A stretch of 64,000 nt of DNA from the NCBI GenBank assembly GCA_963556495.2, contig OY747715.1:18119739-18183738 (forward strand), read 5' to 3'. The notes below the pieces were generated by a model that was not told where the DNA came from, did no database searches, and worked only from the letters and a program-made list of their open reading frames with translations. This document shows positions 59,483-64,000 of the stretch, piece by piece. The translations under genes were made by a program, and so were the position numbers. Origin of the DNA: Valencia hispanica. Taxonomy: Eukaryota > Chordata > Actinopteri > Cyprinodontiformes > Valenciidae. Position 1 is the first letter of the stretch. Each line of letters starts with the position of its first letter.

Positions 59483-59754
59483 TTTAGACTGTTAGAGGAC
59501 ATACTGACCACTTTTATTCACTCTGCTACTTTTCTCTTTCACTACTCTCTAGTTGCATTATTTGATATTATTTTAACTATAAACTTTGTTTTCTCTCAGT
59601 ATTTTTCTCTCCATAGAAGCTACACCTGGTCTGAGATCCTGCTCAGCTGCAATGCCTTGTTGGACAGGGGGCATCAACTGGGATGAAGCTCCCAGTAGCT
59701 CCTTGTCCTCTGTGTCCTGTTATCAACTTTTTACTTTCTTTAATATAGAAAGTA

Positions 59755-60310
59755 AGGCAAGGCAAGGCAAGGCAATTTTATTTGTATAGCACACTTTCAA
59801 CAGCAGGGCAATTCAAGGTGCTTTACATGATTTGGTGATTTAAAAGAAACACATAAAAGAAACACACATTATACATGATACACAATAAAGCAAGAGAAAA
59901 AAAAAAAAAACAAGAGAGCATGAACACATTTCATACATATAACATCAAGCATTTACTCAAAGGCAATTCTAAACAGATGGGTTTTTAGTCTCGATTTAAA
60001 GCAGTTCAGAGTTTTAGCAGCTCTACACTCGTCAGGAAGTCTGTTCCAGATAAGGGGAGCATAGAAACTGAAAGCTGCTTCTCCATGTTTAGTTCTGAGT
60101 CTAGGGATGTTTAGTAGGCTAGAGTTGGAGGACCTGAGTGGTCTTAGTGGTTGGTACCATGACAACAGGTCTTCAACATATTTTGGTGCTAAGCCATGTA
60201 ATGATTTATAAACTAGTAAAAGTATTTTAAAGTCTATTCTCTGAGCTACAGGGAGCCAGTGTAAGGACTTTAGAACGGGGGTGATGTGCTCTACTTTCCT
60301 GGTTCTAGTG
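59755..60310 (-). mobile_element. L2/CR1-like LINE tail nested in LINE F
   Basis: The minus frame (60300-59953) encodes HITPVLKSLHWLPVAQRIDF, KSLHGLAPKYVEDLLSWY, GEAAFSFYAPLIWNRLPDE and the terminal LKTHLFRIAFE. The 3' end shows a (CCTTG)n tail, seen as AGGCA units at 59755-59776. AAGTA stands on both sides (59750-59754, 60311-60315), a short target duplication, and F sequence resumes at once (AGTACTCTTGCATCAG, compare E at 33685). This is a fourth L2-like lineage, 5'-truncated. Confidence 0.82.
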
Positions 60311-60634
60311 AAGTACTCTTGCATCAGTTTTTTTTTCTCTTTCTGTGTCCCTGCTCTGTCTTCTTGAACCCCCAGACAGTCGTGGCAGGGGGTCGTGGGG
60401 AGTTTTTCCACTCCATTGTCGCTACATGCTTGCTTAGTATGACTGCCGAGGGATTGCTGTGGTTGGAGTCTCCATTAACGGGGCAGAACTGCAAGTCAGT
60501 GACTCAATGCAATCTCCCAGGACTCCTTAAATAGAAATCTTTTAAACTGACTGGAATGTATGTCTGATTGAATTGCAATTACTTTTCTTGTGAAGTGCCT
60601 TGAGATGACATCTGTTGTGAATCGGTGCAATATA

Positions 60635-61005
60635 TCCATTAATCCATCTTCTTCCGCTTATTCGGGGTCGTGTCACGGGGCCAGCAGCTTAAGCAAAGAG
60701 ACCCAGACGTCCCTCTCCCCAGCCACTTGGGCCAGCTCCTCGGGAGGAATCCCAAGGCGCTCCTAGGCCAGCCAAGAAACATAGTCCCTCCAGCGAGTCC
60801 TGGGTCTTCACCTGGGCTTCCTCTCGGTGGGACGTGCCCGGAATATTTCTCCAGAGAAGCGTCCCGGAAGCATCCTGACCAGATGCCCAAGCCACCTTAA
60901 CTGACTCCTCTCAATGTGGAGGAGCAGGGGCTCTACTCTGAGCCCCCTCCGGATGACCGAGCTTCTCACCCTATCTCTAAGTGAGAGCCCAGACACTCTA
61001 CAGAG
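60635..61005 (-). mobile_element. Rex3-like RTE LINE, 3' fragment
   Basis: Nearly the same DNA as 12885-13220 of the nested Rex3-like LINE: minus frame 60996-60808 encodes GLSLRDRVRSSVIRRGLRVE and IERSQLRWLGHLVRML. The tail at 60635-60650 is a decayed GGAT repeat. It ends abruptly at ACACTCTACAGAGG, so it is 5'-truncated. Confidence 0.85.
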
Positions 61006-61294
61006 GTGACCATTTTATTCAGAGTTTGAGTCAAATAGAATAATATTTTGCAGCATTTATATCTGCAAGACTTTTGGGGTATATCAGCTTTGCACACCAA
61101 GTGACTGACCTGTTTTCCTTTCCTCTTTACAGAAACAATATCAGTCAAATTGGGTGGAGAGTATCTTTAAAGAGGAATTTTTAAGTGGTGTAACTTCATA
61201 GGATAGATCTGGACTTAACTGGGTAATTTTAATGCAAGGATATGCTTTGTTCTAAACCATTTACCATGCTTTCATTACTGACTAATACATGACT

Positions 61295-61830
61295 AATACC
61301 GTACCGTACTATTAGCCAATACTTTTTTCACACGATTTGGACCCTGCGGCCTATAGAACGATGCGGCTAATTTATAGATTTTTTTTAACTTGCTAACGGC
61401 CTCTGGGAGGCACTATAGCCGGAAGCGCAAAAGTGAGACAGACATGTGGGGAAAGATTATGCGCCGAAGAAGACCCTACTGGTAGTTTTCATGCACACAC
61501 CCTCATCAAGGAAAACACAAAAAAGAAATATGGCTTTTAAGTTAAAGGCAAACGAGCTGGTCATCAAAGAAGGAAATAGCTACTGCACGTAAGCCTGACA
61601 TCAATGAATAGAATGTGAGACGTTGGAGGAGGCAGCGAAAAGAACTGAGTCAGTGTAAAAAGATACTGAAGAAGACTACTTCTGTGGCTTTCATTAGGAA
61701 GAGGATGAGGAAGATAGCGACCAATGACTTTTCTGGTATGCTAAAGTATGTTTTATTTTCTAACAAGACATGTTACTGTCGTGTTGTGTTGGCGGCCTAC
61801 AGCCGATTTTCAGGCAGCGCTTGAAAAAAA
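61295..61830 (+). mobile_element. Pogo/Tigger-like transposon 5' remnant
   Basis: CTGCGGCCTATAG and GATGCGGCTAATTTATAG (61344-61378) resemble the tandem subterminal motifs of a vertebrate pogo-like family. Downstream, broken frames give FKLKANELVIKEGN (61535) and MRRWRRQRKELSQCKK (61615), like the N-terminal Psq/Brinker helix-turn-helix of such transposases. There are stops between the pieces and no DDE domain. Confidence 0.5.
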
Positions 61831-62280
61831 AAAACACTTCTTAAATTAAAACTAGAAAAGCACTCAGACCTCAGCCAGGGCCACACATTCCCCCCCCCAT
61901 CCCCATGTTGTTATCTAATTATAACTTTCAGTACTTTTCCAATAAAATGTCTGTTAATGAGACGTATGTCTGTGCTCTTCCAGTGAATATTCTGGGGTGC
62001 TGCGTGAGGAGAGAAGCTTGTGAGCTCTGACACAGCAGAGGAGTGGTGGTTAGCACCGTTGGTCGGTGGGTGGATACGCGCTTCATGTCGGATCAACCCC
62101 ACAACTTAATCAGTTGTCCCTGGTCCCATTGCAGACATTTCCTGAAAATGTCATTGAAATCTGTGCATAATTTTTGGAGTTATGTATATATATTTAAGTT
62201 TGGCTTTGCAGGCTTATTGTTGCTGGACGACTGCTGCCCTTGGGTCCTGGCTCTAAAACAAAGAGGCTTTTTACTAGTCT

Positions 62281-64000
62281 GACTGCTGGAGGAGGAGCCG
62301 CCTCTCCTGGTCTCTCCTGATCCCTCGCTTTATTTTCTTTTCTGTTTGCTTTTCTTGTTTTCTTTTCTTAGCTTTTTCTTAATTACTTTATTTACCCAGC
62401 CCCTGGAGTTACTGTATCTGTATCTCTTCTTGGATTACTTTTCTATGGACTTATCAACATGGCTTTTTGCTCAGCTGAGGATTTTGAGAAACTGCTCCAT
62501 AGAATTGAGGACATTGAAATAAAGTTACGCACTCTGGAAATCAATTTAGACCTCAACGCTGGTTATGGAAATAACATAACTTTACCGATGACTACACGCA
62601 GGGAGGAACAGCCTGGCAGCCCAGTGTTACATTGGTCTAACCGTGTCGCAGAGAAAACACAGGACAACGCTACTCCCTCAGCCAACAGACGCTTAACGGG
62701 AAGAACACCACACTCTGATGAACACTGGCTGGCTTTAAAGCGCACGGAAACATCTACCCCTGCCTGTTCTCAGAGGAAGAATAAACTCCAGCACAGGGAA
62801 AGCTCTAAACCCACGCCTGCCGCCTCTGCTAAAAGGCAACAAAAGAGGTTTCAGCCAAAAACAGGAGATATTACTCCACCTGGAATCCCGCTGAAAAACA
62901 GATTTGCAGCCCTGAGTTCCCCGAAAGATGACGCAGCCCCCGGGACCAGTCAATGCCACCAGGAGAAACCCAGCCGCGTTAAGCGGAGACGTAAGAGCCC
63001 CCCCAGCAAAGACTGTTATTATACAAGACGGATCAATTAATGGAATTGAGGCTTTTTGTAGCAAGAACACCAGAGTTTATAGCTGCTACAAAAATACAGT
63101 GAGAGAAATATCAGAAAAAATCCAGACCATCTCGGACCAACACCCTATATTGGGAAAGCTTTTTATTCATGCTGGAGCAACAGATATCGCGATGAGACAA
63201 TCAGAGATTCTGAAGAGAGACTTCTCTGATCTCCTACAGAGACTTGACAGACTTAACGTTAACATCTTCATCAGCGGACCAGTTCCTGAAGGGAATGATG
63301 AAAGATTTAGCAGACTCCACATGCTCCATAAATGGTTGAAGAAACTATCAGCTGAGAAGTCGTTCACATTTATTAATCATTTCAAAGTATTTGGAAGTGC
63401 AAATTATCTGTTCAAAGCTTAACAAGGGCGGAGTAAGGCTACTGGCAGCAAACATTTCCTCTTATCAAAATCAGAAAGCAAAACACTTGCTCCCAAAAGC
63501 TGACCTTGAGGCGCCCATGGATACTATAAGACAACAAAAACAGCAAGTCATGATGACACCACAGGCCTTAACAGATGAACAACCTTCTGAGATTAAGTCC
63601 TGAAATTCCTGTGACTCAGCCACATTAAATGAATCTCCATTTAGAAACTTTACAGACAGACTGAACGAGCAAATGAATTTGGGACACAATTAACACCAAA
63701 ACTTGGACTATACCAAACCCCATGGATTAGCGTCAATAAGCATGGGAGCTTCCCCCCACTTATTATTACAGATATTTGAGGGAACTGGGCAGTAAATCTA
63801 CCCCTACCGTCTCCCAGAACTTGCACGGCATCCCTGAGTGTAGCATTCCAGTCCTTATCAGCAGCAGGAAACATAAACCGTTAACCAAAGGCTCTCATAT
63901 TAAACAAAATCTCAAATTGTTAACCTGTCAGAAGGTTCAGCTGCCATTTGTCACACTATTTAGGTAAGCTTTATTAAACATTAGCTCTCTATCCGGGAAG
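62281..64000 (+). mobile_element. L2-type LINE, 5' end with ORF1, runs off the window
   Basis: Leader from about 62281 (position uncertain), ORF1 at 62459-63600 and the likely start of ORF2 at about 63969, where ALLNIRSLS-like endonuclease opening sequence (LLNISSLSGK) is cut by the window end. The region 63600-63960 between the ORFs holds stops in all frames and some decayed coding-like sequence. It is the only LINE here with its 5' part kept, so the copy may be long. Confidence 0.75.
62459..63603 (+). pseudogene. L2/CR1-type LINE ORF1, coiled coil plus SGNH esterase, broken
   Basis: Starts at ATG 62459. Residues 1-40 have Leu/Ile heptads (FEKLLHRIEDIEIKLRTLEI), a short coiled coil for self-association; then about 140 polar, Lys/Arg-rich residues suited to nucleic-acid binding. 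After a frameshift near the C-run 63000-63006, the frame ending at 63422 encodes an SGNH/GDSL-type esterase domain: KTVIIQDGSING (block I region), FIHAGATDIAMRQSE (block III; Asn of GxND is Thr) and NIFISGPVPEG. A second break at about 63418 joins FKA directly to LNKGGVRLLAANI, deleting the DGLH that carries the catalytic Asp and His of block V. Such ORF1 proteins accompany L2/CR1 LINE RNA; this one is inactive. Confidence 0.8.

Larger units (their letters stand above)
57285..60634 (+). mobile_element. L2-like LINE F (second family) with two nested insertions
   Basis: Same family as E. RT pieces: LDPVPTKSFKEVFP-like (57300), VLVLLELSAGFDTVDH (57680), GTVLGWFKSYLSD (57768), CGVPQGSVLGP (57855), HCYADDTQLYLSINPDE (57958, both Asp kept), TEVIVFGTEVLKKTLL (58095). 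Thumb and C-terminal part continue, decayed, to 58620. The 3' UTR runs 58620-60634 but holds a MITE (58825-59482) and a LINE tail (59755-60310). Removing them restores colinearity with the 3' UTR of E. The last bases, CGGTGCAATATA, stop short of the CAATT-type tail because a Rex3-like fragment follows. Confidence 0.88.

Overview
The window looks like teleost fish nuclear DNA. It is AT-rich on average, and nearly everything recognisable is fish-type repetitive DNA: L2/CR1-like LINEs, a Rex3-like RTE LINE, Rex1-like and L1 LINE fragments, Tc1/mariner and hAT DNA transposons, tRNA-headed SINEs and long microsatellites. No host gene was identified with certainty and no RNA gene outside SINE heads was seen. 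The best host-gene candidate is a small minus-strand set of possible exons at 24.7-25.5 kb.

Layout. 0-4.9 kb: two tail-to-tail copies (A, plus; B, minus) of a GC-rich, poly(A)-ending retroposon-like family that I cannot classify; B carries a nested SINE with a target-site duplication (TSD). 5.0-6.2 kb: decayed Rex1/CR1-like LINE, then a CA/TA microsatellite. 8.2-10.2 kb: L2 copy A (minus), split by an LTR-like insert. 10.2-11.5 kb: a Tc1-type element with a complete uninterrupted transposase ORF. 11.6-12.5 kb: LINE tail split by the 5' end of a hAT element with a BED zinc finger. 12.67-17.35 kb: a Tol2-like hAT element with TIRs and an 8-bp TSD, itself split by a 3.2-kb Rex3-like LINE with its own 13-bp TSD. 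18.8-21.8 kb: further repeat copies, microsatellites and AAGTC/GAGTC arrays. 21.95-24.66 kb: a minus-strand LINE with an endonuclease but no reverse-transcriptase core. 26.8-27.9 kb: a TIR transposon hosting an L2 3' end (B). 28.5-30.5 kb: L2 copy C. 31.1-32.8 kb: LINE 3' half and a MITE. 33.3-38.2 kb: a second L2-like family (E, minus) split by L2 copy D (plus). 38-51 kb: mostly unrecognised AT-rich DNA with a SINE, a decayed full-length Tc1 element, a 40-bp palindrome and a Penelope-like tail. 50.7-53.6 kb: L1 ends flanking retroposon copy J. 54.66-54.94 kb: a 280-bp TTC/GAA tract. 57.3-60.6 kb: another E-family LINE (F, plus) carrying two nested insertions. 60.6-61.0 kb: Rex3-like tail. 61.3-61.8 kb: pogo-like remnant. 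62.3-64.0 kb: the 5' end of an L2-type LINE, with ORF1, running off the window.

The elements do not form a pathway. What links them is insertion history: at least seven insertions lie inside older elements, so relative ages can be read. Almost all copies are dead through 5' truncation, frameshift or loss of catalytic residues. The Tc1 transposase ORF is the exception. Family names come from remembered protein and terminal motifs, not from a database search.
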